From the NCBI RefSeq assembly GCF_013074385.2, contig NZ_JABEYA020000001.1, forward strand, positions 372,001 to 436,000: 64,000 bases of DNA. Direction: 5' to 3'. Made by a program: the position numbers and the translations under genes. The notes below the pieces were generated by a model. That model ran no database searches. It had not been told where the DNA came from and worked only from the letters and a program-made list of their open reading frames with translations. Each line of letters begins with the position of its first letter. The first letter of the stretch is position 1. Positions 55,262 to 63,423 of this stretch are shown here, piece by piece. Origin of the DNA: Vibrio ostreicida (GTDB lineage Bacteria; Pseudomonadota; Gammaproteobacteria; Enterobacterales; Vibrionaceae).

Positions 55262-56685
55262 GTGAAACACCGATGGATGGATGGTCCCCGAGTTCACCCA
55301 TGAAACAATGGGCAGAGCTCTGTCCAAGGCAACGGGCGCTGCGCACGCAAGACCAAGACTACGCTTGGGCGGACTTAGCACGCGAAGTCGACGCGATAGC
55401 CGCTGGCCTCAGTGAGCAGGGGCTCAAACGTGGTGATATTCTGACCTGTATTGGAAAAAATACGCTGGGTGGGGTGTTGATCTATTTGGCTTGTATTGAG
55501 CTGGGGGTCGCATGTGCCCTAACTATGCCACTCCCCCCCCTTGAACTTGAACGGAAATTATCGGCGCTCTATCCACCAAATCAGATACGTAACATTTGGA
55601 CTCAATCGGATTGCTCTCTCCCTAACACCAGACCGTTCAGGATAGACTGCAACGCCTCCTTGACGAAGGCCTCTTTATATCGACCGGACAATCTTGCCTC
55701 AATCATTTTCACCTCAGGTTCAACCGGACAACCAAAAGCGGTCGTGCATACCCATCGTCAACATTTGGCATCCGCATGCGGATTGTTGGCTTCCTTCCCT
55801 TTTCAGCAAGGAGACAGCTGGCTGTTAAGTTTACCTATGTATCATGTGTCTGGACTCGCAATCTTATACCGCTGGTTATACTGCGGGGCGACGTTAACCA
55901 TGGCATCGGGCAATCTAGAGAATGATCTTGCTGACGTGACTCATGCCTCGTTGGTTGCGACACAACTTAATCGATTCGTTAGTGATCGCTCGGGCCTAAA
56001 ACTCCGACAGGTATTGCTTGGTGGCAGTCGGATACCGATGTCTTGCGGTGTGGGTCTCGCCCGTCAAGGCATCCGTGTCTGGCTGGGTTATGGTATGACC
56101 GAAGCGGCCTCCACTGTGACGGCCAAGCCGATTGATGGCATAGACTCTTCCGGGAGTCTTTTGCTCAATCGTCAAGTGAAAGTTGAACGAGGCCGCGTTT
56201 TCGTTGGTGGGGAAACACTGGCATCTGGCTACTATCAGCAAGGCCAAATTCGGCCTTTGACACAAGATGGTTGGTTCGACACTGGGGATTTGGGAAAGTG
56301 GGTCGGTGATGAGCTTAAGATCATCGGACGCGCTGATAATATGTTCATCTCTGGGGGCGAAAATATACATTGTGAGGAAATTGAAACTGTGTTGGATACC
56401 CTTCCAGAGGTGACGGCATCGATCGTGGTTCCGATCATAAACACCCAGTTTGGTCATCGACCTGTAGCGGTGATAGCCAGTCAATCCGAGCTTGATATCA
56501 CAGAGATTGAAGCTTCTCTCTCCGCGACACTGGCCAAATTTAAATGGCCTGATGCTTATTATAAAATGCCGGCCTTTCTCTCTCCTAGTGACGGAAAAAT
56601 CTCGCGTCATGCGGTAAAAGAATGGCTAGACACCGCCGATAACAAGGTTGCGCTGTTCCCCCTAGTTCAATTAGGTCTTTCATAG
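55258..56685 (+). CDS. menE: o-Succinylbenzoate-CoA ligase MenE
   Basis: Activates o-succinylbenzoate with ATP and CoA; adenylate-forming family. The 475-residue protein has the P-loop-like IIFTSGSTGQPKAVVHTH, YHVSGLAILYRWL, the adenine-binding GYGMTEAASTV, GWFDTGDLG and the C-terminal catalytic Lys in SPSDGKISRHAV. ATG 55258 overlaps the menC stop; a GTG at 55249 is an in-frame alternative. Last gene of the men operon; a possible small gene follows. Confidence 0.95.
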   Translation: MSETPMDGWSPSSPMKQWAELCPRQRALRTQDQDYAWADLAREVDAIAAGLSEQGLKRGDILTCIGKNTLGGVLIYLACIELGVACALTMPLPPLELERKLSALYPPNQIRNIWTQSDCSLPNTRPFRIDCNASLTKASLYRPDNLASIIFTSGSTGQPKAVVHTHRQHLASACGLLASFPFQQGDSWLLSLPMYHVSGLAILYRWLYCGATLTMASGNLENDLADVTHASLVATQLNRFVSDRSGLKLRQVLLGGSRIPMSCGVGLARQGIRVWLGYGMTEAASTVTAKPIDGIDSSGSLLLNRQVKVERGRVFVGGETLASGYYQQGQIRPLTQDGWFDTGDLGKWVGDELKIIGRADNMFISGGENIHCEEIETVLDTLPEVTASIVVPIINTQFGHRPVAVIASQSELDITEIEASLSATLAKFKWPDAYYKMPAFLSPSDGKISRHAVKEWLDTADNKVALFPLVQLGLS

Positions 56686-56764
56686 TCCAAATATGCATTT
56701 ATCAAATGTCACGCCGTATCTCATAATAACGTTTCAAAGAGGTCGACAGGGATAAAAGACACAA

Positions 56765-56938
56765 ATGAAAGCGGCAATTATCGTGGCGATAATCATACAG
56801 GTTGTCACTGCGACCCAAAGTGATGGCTTACTGAGATCCTTATCTGAGCTTGCGGCGTTTGCCTTAGTGATTGCTTTGGTTTTCATGCATAAAAAGCCCA
56901 AAAAACAGCGGGTCACCATCGAGTCAGAAGACCATTAA
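56765..56938 (+). CDS. Possible 57-residue membrane protein
   Basis: An ATG frame at 56765 encodes a protein starting [20 protein letters not shown] with two hydrophobic stretches (residues 3-15 and 27-41) and a Lys-rich, cytoplasm-like tail (HKKPKKQR). It ends in TTAA shared with the stop codon of the convergent YeiH gene. No known family. A minus-strand frame over the same bases (56734-56919) also predicts a one-helix protein, so only one, or neither, may be real. The ribosome binding site on the plus strand is weak (AGGGATAAAAGA). Confidence 0.4.
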   Translation: MKAAIIVAIIIQVVTATQSDGLLRSLSELAAFALVIALVFMHKKPKKQRVTIESEDH

Positions 56939-57858
56939 CTGAGTATTAACCAACCCAGTGAGGCTGACGAAATAAGTAGCCAGAGGCCGATGCCGAACAG
57001 CAATGGTTTTGGTCCTGCTGATTTGAGTTTTTCGACAGAAATACCGCAGCCAATCAAGAACAGACACACCACTAGAGCTTGTTTGGCCAGTTGGAAAATC
57101 CCTTGGTAAATAACGTCGAATTGAGGCAAGAGATCACTGACTGCAATCGCAACGCAGTAAAAGACAATAAAATATGGCAGCGTGACTTTCTTATTCTCGC
57201 TGCGGAACAAAAACGCGCTCAGTAGTGTCACGGGAATAATCCACAACGCTCGTGCAAGTTTGAGTGTGGTGGCAGTGGTAAGGGCTTCTTCACCATAGGC
57301 GGAGGCTGCTCCTACAACAGAGGAAGTATCATGTATTGCTATGGCTGCCCAAGTACCAAAGGTATATTGGTCGAGATTGAGAGCATGGCCAATAACGGGG
57401 AAAACAAACAGCGCAACAGAATTGAGCACAAAAACGGTGGCTAGCGACAAGCCGATTTGCTGATCATTGGCTTTGATTGCTGGAGAGACCGCAGCAATAG
57501 CGCTCCCACCACAAATCGCTGTCCCTGACGATATCAAATATCCGATTGTCGGATTTAAGCCTATGGCCTTAGCCGCCCACCATCCAATCAATAGCGTCGC
57601 AAAAATACTGGTAACGACCAGCCCCATTCCGTCGGATGTGACCGCAAGAGCTTCGTTGAACTGAATCCCAAACCCTAGACCTACAATAGAGCAGGCTAAG
57701 AGTTTCTTGGTGACTTTGGTCAGATTAAGTTGTGTTGGGACCAGCCCTAAAGAGGCCAGCAAGAAACCAATAATCAAGGCGGTCGGTGAGGTCACATAAG
57801 GCGTGAGACAAAATGCTCCAGCGAGCCAAAAGAGGAGTGAGGGTTTAATCAGGGTCAT
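56935..57858 (-). CDS. YeiH-family putative sulfate exporter / membrane protein
   Basis: A 307-residue inner-membrane protein with about 9-10 hydrophobic segments, of the YeiH (UPF0324) family. Landmarks are [31 protein letters not shown] and [20 protein letters not shown]. The family is annotated as putative sulfate exporters on weak evidence. In E. coli yeiH lies beside a LysR gene (yeiE); here no regulator is adjacent. It ends within a shared TTAA with the possible small gene on the other strand. Substrate unknown. Confidence 0.88.
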   Translation of the reverse strand: MTLIKPSLLFWLAGAFCLTPYVTSPTALIIGFLLASLGLVPTQLNLTKVTKKLLACSIVGLGFGIQFNEALAVTSDGMGLVVTSIFATLLIGWWAAKAIGLNPTIGYLISSGTAICGGSAIAAVSPAIKANDQQIGLSLATVFVLNSVALFVFPVIGHALNLDQYTFGTWAAIAIHDTSSVVGAASAYGEEALTTATTLKLARALWIIPVTLLSAFLFRSENKKVTLPYFIVFYCVAIAVSDLLPQFDVIYQGIFQLAKQALVVCLFLIGCGISVEKLKSAGPKPLLFGIGLWLLISSASLGWLILS

Positions 57859-57932
57859 AGTGCGACATTACATTGAACAGAGGCAGTAATTCTAGTGGAC
57901 ATCTGGTGATAAGTAGAGTTGATTTGTTTGAA

Positions 57933-57959
57933 CATGCGTTCAATAAATTTGAACGCATG
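57933..57959. promoter_or_regulatory. Perfect 11-bp inverted repeat between YeiH and the MFS-acyltransferase gene
   Basis: Arms CATGCGTTCAA (57933-57943) and TTGAACGCATG (57949-57959) with loop TAAAT. It lies 11 bases after the end of the MFS-acyltransferase gene and 75 bases before the YeiH start (both minus strand). It is either a terminator without a T run, or an operator for the YeiH gene. Confidence 0.55.
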
Positions 57960-57969
57960 CTTGATGCCA

Positions 57970-59841
57970 CTACTTCCAGTCCCCGCGCAATTCAGCGACT
58001 TTATGCTGCATTATTTGGGTCGTGGCTTGATCAGAGGGCACGGGCCTGCCTGCCTCGATTTCCAATTTTGACCAGAATCTTGATGGTAAACCTTGGCAAG
58101 CACGTCCTTTATAACGACTGAAGTAACTGCCCCAGAGACCTTTCAAAGCCATCGGGACCACTGGCACTGGACTGCGTCGAAGAATAAGGTCCATACCGCG
58201 CATAAAGTCATTCAATTCGCCATCGTCGGTGAGCCTTCCCTCGGGAAAAATACACACCAGATGCCCGTCATTAAGGGCTTGTTTAATATCACTGAAGGCG
58301 GAGCGAATCGAGCGGCGGTTAGTCGCAGAAATAGGGATGACACCTGCGCGTTTGAGAAATCGACGTAGTGGCGGCAGATTGGCGTAGTCTTCTTCCATCA
58401 CAAATCGAATCAAACGTGGGCTGACAGCACTGAGCAAAAGTGCATCCAAGTAACTGACGTGGTTGCAGACAATCAACGCCCCTCCTGTTTCGGGCAGATA
58501 GGATAAGTTTTTATGTCTGACTCGGTACAAGGTATGGGTGAGCACCCAAACAATAAAGCGCACAGCAAACACGGGGACCCGCATAAAAAGTACGACACAG
58601 ACCAAAAAATTCAGCACTGCGAGCAGCAGAAACAACTCAGGGATGCTCATTCCGATCAAGGTCAGGCAAAGAATGCCCATGATCGCGCTGCCGACCATAA
58701 ACAAAGAGTTGAAAATATTCAAAGCTGCGATCACTTGTGCCCGTTGCGTGATGGGGGCTCTGTGTTGTATCAACGCATAGAGCGGCACAATAAAGAGGCC
58801 GCCGGATGCACCCAGCAAGAGCAAAGAAGCGAAGACAGGCCAAAGTTGAGGGGTGCCAACAAACTCGGAAAACGTGGCGAATTGGGGCAAGGTTTCAGGC
58901 ACTGATGCGGCCATGGTCCAACCAAAAATACTGATGCCAAGGCTACCCAGTGGCATGATGCCGATTTCAATTCTGTGTTGAGAGAGCTTATCACAAGCCA
59001 GAGAACCTATGGCGATACCGACAGAAAACAAAGCGAGCAAAAAAGAGACGGCCGTTTCAGAGCCATTCAGATACAGTTTGGTAAAGTTGGGAAACTGAGT
59101 GAGGTAGGCGGCGCCAAGAAACCAGAACCAACTAATGGCCAACAAAGCCTGAAAGATGGTGTGATCAGATTTGGCGATAGCCATTGTGTCACGAGTTTGG
59201 CGTATTGGTTGCCAGCGAAAGGCAACATCTGGGGCGCTGGCAGAGGCAGGTGGAATAGCGCGACTGGCAAGGTAACCACACAATGAAAATACCACGACAG
59301 CGACGGCGGCAATGTATTTTGAATACTCAGAGGAGGCGATGAACCCAGCACCCACCGTGCCTAAAAGAATCGCCAGAAAGGTGCCGGTTTCAACCAAAGC
59401 ATTGCCAGAGACCAGCTCTTGTGGTTTGAGCTGCTGCGGTAACAAGGCGTATTTGACGGGACCAAAAAAGGCAGATTGCGTTCCCATCAGAAACAGCAGA
59501 ATCAATAAAATGGTGTAGCTCTCGGTGATAAAACCGATTGCGCCAAGGCACATGATAGCGATTTCAGCCAATTTGACCTTGCGAATGAAGCCGGATTTTT
59601 CATATTTATCGGCCAATACCCCGGCAGAGGCAGAAAACAAAAAAAAGGGCAGGATAAAGAGTCCGGCGGCGAGGTTAATAAAAAGGTTACTTGAGATAGG
59701 CAAGCTGCCTGCGCCAGCAAAAGCCACCAAAAGGAGTAACACATTTTTGAAAATATTGTCGTTAAACGCGCCGAAAAACTGGGTGACGAAATACGGCAAA
59801 AACCGTGTTTGGGTTAACAAAGATGTTGAGCGATTTGGCAT
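57970..59841 (-). CDS. MFS lysophospholipid transporter-acyltransferase fusion (LplT-PlsC type)
   Basis: A fusion of an MFS transporter (about residues 1-415, start RFLPYFVTQFFGAFNDNIFKN as in LplT) and a PlsC-type acyltransferase (about 430-623). The acyltransferase has the NHVSYLDALLL motif (HX4D), FPEGRLT, and VVPMALKGLWGS. In E. coli these activities are LplT and Aas, which remake phosphatidylethanolamine from lysophospholipid; here the acyl-ACP synthetase domain of Aas is absent. The likely role is uptake and reacylation of lysophospholipid at the inner membrane. The TetR gene is directly upstream (36 bases). Confidence 0.9.
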   Translation of the reverse strand: MPNRSTSLLTQTRFLPYFVTQFFGAFNDNIFKNVLLLLVAFAGAGSLPISSNLFINLAAGLFILPFFLFSASAGVLADKYEKSGFIRKVKLAEIAIMCLGAIGFITESYTILLILLFLMGTQSAFFGPVKYALLPQQLKPQELVSGNALVETGTFLAILLGTVGAGFIASSEYSKYIAAVAVVVFSLCGYLASRAIPPASASAPDVAFRWQPIRQTRDTMAIAKSDHTIFQALLAISWFWFLGAAYLTQFPNFTKLYLNGSETAVSFLLALFSVGIAIGSLACDKLSQHRIEIGIMPLGSLGISIFGWTMAASVPETLPQFATFSEFVGTPQLWPVFASLLLLGASGGLFIVPLYALIQHRAPITQRAQVIAALNIFNSLFMVGSAIMGILCLTLIGMSIPELFLLLAVLNFLVCVVLFMRVPVFAVRFIVWVLTHTLYRVRHKNLSYLPETGGALIVCNHVSYLDALLLSAVSPRLIRFVMEEDYANLPPLRRFLKRAGVIPISATNRRSIRSAFSDIKQALNDGHLVCIFPEGRLTDDGELNDFMRGMDLILRRSPVPVVPMALKGLWGSYFSRYKGRACQGLPSRFWSKLEIEAGRPVPSDQATTQIMQHKVAELRGDWK

Positions 59842-59877
59842 GAGTATCCCTATTCCTTTAGGATTCGATGAGCAGGA

Positions 59878-60468
59878 TTACCAATTGGTTAAATAGTTTG
59901 TTATTAGATTATTGATCAACTCTTTGCCATCGATGGGTTCTGCGGCGAAGAACTTGTCATCGACACTGAGTAAAGTAATACCATGGACCCCAGACCAGAG
60001 TACTCGACTGGCTTGCAGAACCTCAGCTGTGGAACGCTGCGGCGCTGTCGCCTGAAGCAATTGTTCAAGCATACTCGTCATGTTGTTAATACGCTCGGCT
60101 TGCCATTCTGGCAGGGTCTCGCCATTCATATTGTGCTCAAAGATGAGCTGCCACCGATGGGGGGAACGTTGGGCAAAATCATGGTAGCAGTAGGCGAGCT
60201 CATATAAGGCGGTTTTCGTATTGTGACTTTGAGAAACAACCCTTTTTGCTTCTTCTGCCAATTCATCTAAGGTTTGCGCTACGGCATGAAGTAACAGCAA
60301 ATTATAGTTCCCAAAGACATTCACTAATGTGCTGGGTACGTAGCCAATCATATTGGCGACTTTGCGTAAACTTAACTCGTGATAAGAATTTTCGTTAAGA
60401 AATTGTTTTACTGTCTCTAATGTGAGAGCAATCAGCTCTTCACGCGTGTGATCGTTTCTACGGGCCAT
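59878..60468 (-). CDS. TetR-family transcriptional regulator
   Basis: A 196-residue regulator with an N-terminal helix-turn-helix (ELSLRKVANMIGYVPSTLVNVFGNYNLLL) and an all-helical ligand domain of the WHG/TetR-C type. It lies upstream of the MFS-acyltransferase gene on the same strand and probably regulates both itself and that gene. A small palindrome, TGAAC-AAC-GTTCA, is 17 bases before the ATG at 60468. The ligand is unknown; a lipid or fatty acid would fit the neighbour. Confidence 0.9.
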   Translation of the reverse strand: MARRNDHTREELIALTLETVKQFLNENSYHELSLRKVANMIGYVPSTLVNVFGNYNLLLLHAVAQTLDELAEEAKRVVSQSHNTKTALYELAYCYHDFAQRSPHRWQLIFEHNMNGETLPEWQAERINNMTSMLEQLLQATAPQRSTAEVLQASRVLWSGVHGITLLSVDDKFFAAEPIDGKELINNLITNYLTNW

Positions 60469-60484
60469 GATAAAATTTCAAAAA

Positions 60485-60497
60485 TGAACAACGTTCA
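60485..60497. promoter_or_regulatory. Candidate TetR-type operator
   Basis: TGAACAACGTTCA: perfect 5-base arms around AAC, 17 bases upstream of the TetR start on the minus strand; extends imperfectly outward (AA/AT). A typical place for autorepression. Confidence 0.45.
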
Positions 60498-60659
60498 ATA
60501 TTCTAATGAGGCAAGGCGCTAAGCGCAACTGACTCAGTACAGATTTGCAATACTTTGATACATGTATTCCTTCTAATGGTGTTTCATTGTGCAATGACAC
60601 AGGCTAGTATGTCGTTATAAGTAGAAATTTTACCTGTACAGGAAATCTTAAGGAAAAAC

Positions 60660-61529
60660 ATGAAACGACTTTTTTCCCTCGTTGCTTTAATCATGGTCTC
60701 GGTTGCTATCACGCCGATCGCGGAAGCGAAGAAGTTTGGCGGTGGCAAATCATTTGGTAAAAGCTTCAAAACGGCCCCCGCGCCAAAACAGAAACAGCAA
60801 AACACGAATACGGTTGGCAAAGAGCAAGGCGCGAAAAGTGCAAGCTCGAGTAAAAAGGGCCTGATGGGTGGTTTGCTGGGCGGTCTGTTGGCAGGTGGTC
60901 TGTTAGCGGCGTTCTTTGGTGGTGCGTTTGAAGGGATCCAGTTTATGGATATCCTGATCATGGGTGCCATTGCGTTTGTGCTCTTTAAGGTGATGAAAGG
61001 CGTACTGGCCTCTAAGCAGGGTAGTCTCAATCAGCAAAGGCAGCAGCCTGCTTTTGGCGGCTCTGCACCAAAGTTTGAACAACCCAATGTGCACAACTTT
61101 GAGCAGACTCAAACAGGAAGTCAGGGTGGTTTTGGTACGCAAACTGACGTTCCTCTTAACTTTCCTTCAGGGTTTGATCAAACGGCATTCATCAATGGTG
61201 CTCGTGAGCATTACCGCATTCTTCAGGGTGCTTGGAATCATGACCAACTTGATACGATTCAAGAGTATGTCTCTGCGAGCTTATTTGAAGACTTGAAGCA
61301 AGAGCGTGCTAAGCTGCAAGGCGAACAGCACACTGATGTGATGTACGTTGATGCGGAAATTGTGCGTGCTGATCATGATGAAAAAACGGCTCAGCTTAGC
61401 CTACAGTTTAGTGGTCGTTATCGTGACAGCGCCGAAAATGTTGAGGAAGACATTGAAGATATCTGGCATCTGGAGCGTGATTTGACGGCAGCGAATGCGC
61501 CTTGGCTGATCGTGGGTATTCAGGGTTAA
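60660..61529 (+). CDS. Tim44-like domain protein, exported
   Basis: A 289-residue protein with a signal peptide (MKRLFSLVALIMVSVAITPI, ending near AEA), a Gly-, Lys- and Ser-rich part, a very Gly-rich hydrophobic stretch (LMGGLLGGLLAGGLLAAFFG), a membrane helix near residues 98-115, and a C-terminal Tim44-like domain (about 165-289: FINGAREHYRILQGAWNHDQ, IQEYVSASLFEDLKQER, ending APWLIVGIQG). Bacterial Tim44-like proteins are common and of unknown function. It is divergent from the TetR gene and has its own strong terminator. Confidence 0.88.
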   Translation: MKRLFSLVALIMVSVAITPIAEAKKFGGGKSFGKSFKTAPAPKQKQQNTNTVGKEQGAKSASSSKKGLMGGLLGGLLAGGLLAAFFGGAFEGIQFMDILIMGAIAFVLFKVMKGVLASKQGSLNQQRQQPAFGGSAPKFEQPNVHNFEQTQTGSQGGFGTQTDVPLNFPSGFDQTAFINGAREHYRILQGAWNHDQLDTIQEYVSASLFEDLKQERAKLQGEQHTDVMYVDAEIVRADHDEKTAQLSLQFSGRYRDSAENVEEDIEDIWHLERDLTAANAPWLIVGIQG

Positions 61530-61552
61530 GCTTCAATAAACCGATACTAAAC

Positions 61553-61585
61553 AGCGCCGCTTCGTTAGGAAGCGGCGCTTTTTTT
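61553..61585 (+). terminator. Terminator after the Tim44-domain gene
   Basis: Perfect 11-bp stem AGCGCCGCTTC (61553-61563) / GAAGCGGCGCT (61569-61579), loop GTTAG, then seven T. It touches the end of the convergent cysteine-enzyme gene and may terminate that too. Confidence 0.92.
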
Positions 61586-62648
61586 ATATTTGGCCCGTGG
61601 TTGTAAACTGCTCAAGCTTACTGAAATAGGGCTGCAGATCACCGATGTTTTTCGCTACCCATTCACTGCTGTAGTAAGTATCTAAATAGCGTTCACCACT
61701 GTCACACAGCAAAGTGACGATCGAGCCAGTCTCACCTCTCGCTTTCATCTCACTGGCCAGTTGCAGCACTCCATAAAGGTTGGTGCCCGTTGAAGCCCCC
61801 ACTTTCCGCCCTAGGATGCTCTCTAACCAATGTGCGGTTGCGACCGAGGCAGCATCGGCAATGGTTCGCATCTCATCAATGACACCCGGAATAAAACTCG
61901 GTTCAACGCGAGGTCGGCCGATGCCTTCTATTTTGCTGCCTGTGGCGCCTGTCAGATCAGCATTACCCGTTTTATAGAACTCGTGGAAGACCGAGTTTTG
62001 TGGATCAACCACACACAGCCTCGTACTGTGCTGCTGATAACGAATAAAACGACCGATGGTTGCAGAAGTACCACCGGTGCCAGGACTCATGACAATCCAC
62101 GTCGGGATTGGGTTATCTTCGAGCGTCATTTGGCTAAAAATGGAGTTCGCGATGTTATTATTGCCGCGCCAGTCAGTCGCGCGTTCTGCGTAGGTAAACT
62201 GATCCATGTAGTGACCGTTAAGTTCTTTGGCCAGCCGGTTTGACTCCGCGTAGATTTGGTCGGAGCGATCCACGAGGTGAGCCTGCCCGCCATAAAATTC
62301 AATTTGTTCAATTTTTTTTGCGGCGGTGCTTTTGGGCATGACGGCAATAAAGGGCAAACCCAGCAGCCTAGCAAAGTAGGCCTCCGACACTGCGGTGCTG
62401 CCAGAAGACGACTCAATAATGGTGGTTTCCGGGCCGACCCAACCATTACAAATCGCATAGAGGAATAAAGAGCGAGCAAGACGGTGCTTCAGTGATCCCG
62501 TTGGGTGAGTACTCTCATCTTTTAAATAGATATCAATGCCAGCCACACTGGGTAGATCCAGTTTGATCAGGTGAGTATCCGCAGAGCGTTGGAAATCAGC
62601 GTCTATTTTGCGAATGGCGTTATTAATCCAGTTATGGTCTGTACACAT
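61584..62648 (-). CDS. PLP-dependent cysteine synthase/desulfhydrase-family enzyme (Cds1-like)
   Basis: Fold type II PLP enzyme related to cysteine synthase. The 354-residue protein has the PLP Lys in [28 protein letters not shown], the phosphate loop [13 protein letters not shown], and [12 protein letters not shown] near the end. Its length and wording fit the group often annotated as PLP-dependent cysteine synthase family or L-cysteine desulfhydrase Cds1, rather than CysK. ATG 62648 with AAGGAGAC upstream is the start. The divergent Lrp-type gene suggests amino-acid (cysteine) control, as with DecR/CyuR in enteric bacteria. Exact reaction not certain. Confidence 0.88.
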   Translation of the reverse strand: MCTDHNWINNAIRKIDADFQRSADTHLIKLDLPSVAGIDIYLKDESTHPTGSLKHRLARSLFLYAICNGWVGPETTIIESSSGSTAVSEAYFARLLGLPFIAVMPKSTAAKKIEQIEFYGGQAHLVDRSDQIYAESNRLAKELNGHYMDQFTYAERATDWRGNNNIANSIFSQMTLEDNPIPTWIVMSPGTGGTSATIGRFIRYQQHSTRLCVVDPQNSVFHEFYKTGNADLTGATGSKIEGIGRPRVEPSFIPGVIDEMRTIADAASVATAHWLESILGRKVGASTGTNLYGVLQLASEMKARGETGSIVTLLCDSGERYLDTYYSSEWVAKNIGDLQPYFSKLEQFTTTGQI

Positions 62649-62684
62649 TGTGTGTCTCCTTATCCTCATGATGACAATAATCTA

Positions 62685-62753
62685 TCCTTATATTAGGAGA
62701 AATGCTTTGCTAATTTACCTATAATTTGTTTTATTTGGAGAAAATTATTCTCC
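62685..62753. promoter_or_regulatory. Two palindromes in the cysteine-enzyme / Lrp intergenic region
   Basis: TCCTTATATTAGGA (62685-62698, 12 of 14 symmetric) and GGAGAA-AATTA-TTCTCC (62737-62753, perfect arms). Spacing between centres is about 53 bases, five helical turns, as often found for Lrp-family octamer binding. Confidence 0.5.
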
Positions 62754-62765
62754 CAACGGCCTGTT

Positions 62766-63239
62766 ATGAATATGGAACTGGATAAAGTTGATCGAAAAAT
62801 GCTCGCCTTATTGCAGCAAGACAGTACCTTGTCATTGAATGAACTTGCGGACGCGGTCAATCTGACCACAACCCCATGTTGGAAGCGTCTCAAGAAACTT
62901 GAAGAATCGGGGGTGATAGAAAAAAGAGTCGCGTTGCTTAACCCTGAGAAGCTGGAGCTTTCATTCACCGCCTTTGTGTTGGTTAAAACGTCTGACCATT
63001 CCCATGAATGGTACAGTCGGTTTGTGTCGACGGCTTGCCAGTTTCCTGAAGTCATGGAATTTTATCGCATGGCGGGTGAATACGATTACATGATGAAAGT
63101 GCTTGTCAAAGATATGCCGTGTTTTGATGGTTTTTACAAAAAATTGGTCAATTCAGTGGAAGGGATATCAAACGTGACGTCAACGTTTGCGATGGAACCA
63201 TTAAAATACACCACAGCATTACCCATCAGTGAGACATAA
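62766..63239 (+). CDS. Lrp/AsnC-family transcriptional regulator
   Basis: A 157-residue regulator with an N-terminal helix-turn-helix ([27 protein letters not shown], then [18 protein letters not shown]) and a C-terminal RAM effector domain (residues 70-155). The [10 protein letters not shown] wording resembles the DecR/CyuR (YbaO) branch, which senses cysteine and turns on cysteine-degrading enzymes in E. coli. It is divergent from the PLP enzyme, which supports that role. ATG 62766 or 62772. Confidence 0.9.
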   Translation: MNMELDKVDRKMLALLQQDSTLSLNELADAVNLTTTPCWKRLKKLEESGVIEKRVALLNPEKLELSFTAFVLVKTSDHSHEWYSRFVSTACQFPEVMEFYRMAGEYDYMMKVLVKDMPCFDGFYKKLVNSVEGISNVTSTFAMEPLKYTTALPISET

Positions 63240-63423
63240 AAATGCCTCGCCAAGTTGAAGTGGGTAAGGGGAATCAGTGTTGTGGTGGTTGGCCGAGCGG
63301 TTTGAGATCAGCGTTATTCCCAACCAAGGAAGAAATGATTGGGCGTTGTATCCTTACTACCCCGCGCAAAATAGCCGCTACCTGTTGAGGGTGCGATCGA
63401 CTCATATCACTCTGGGTGCGCTG

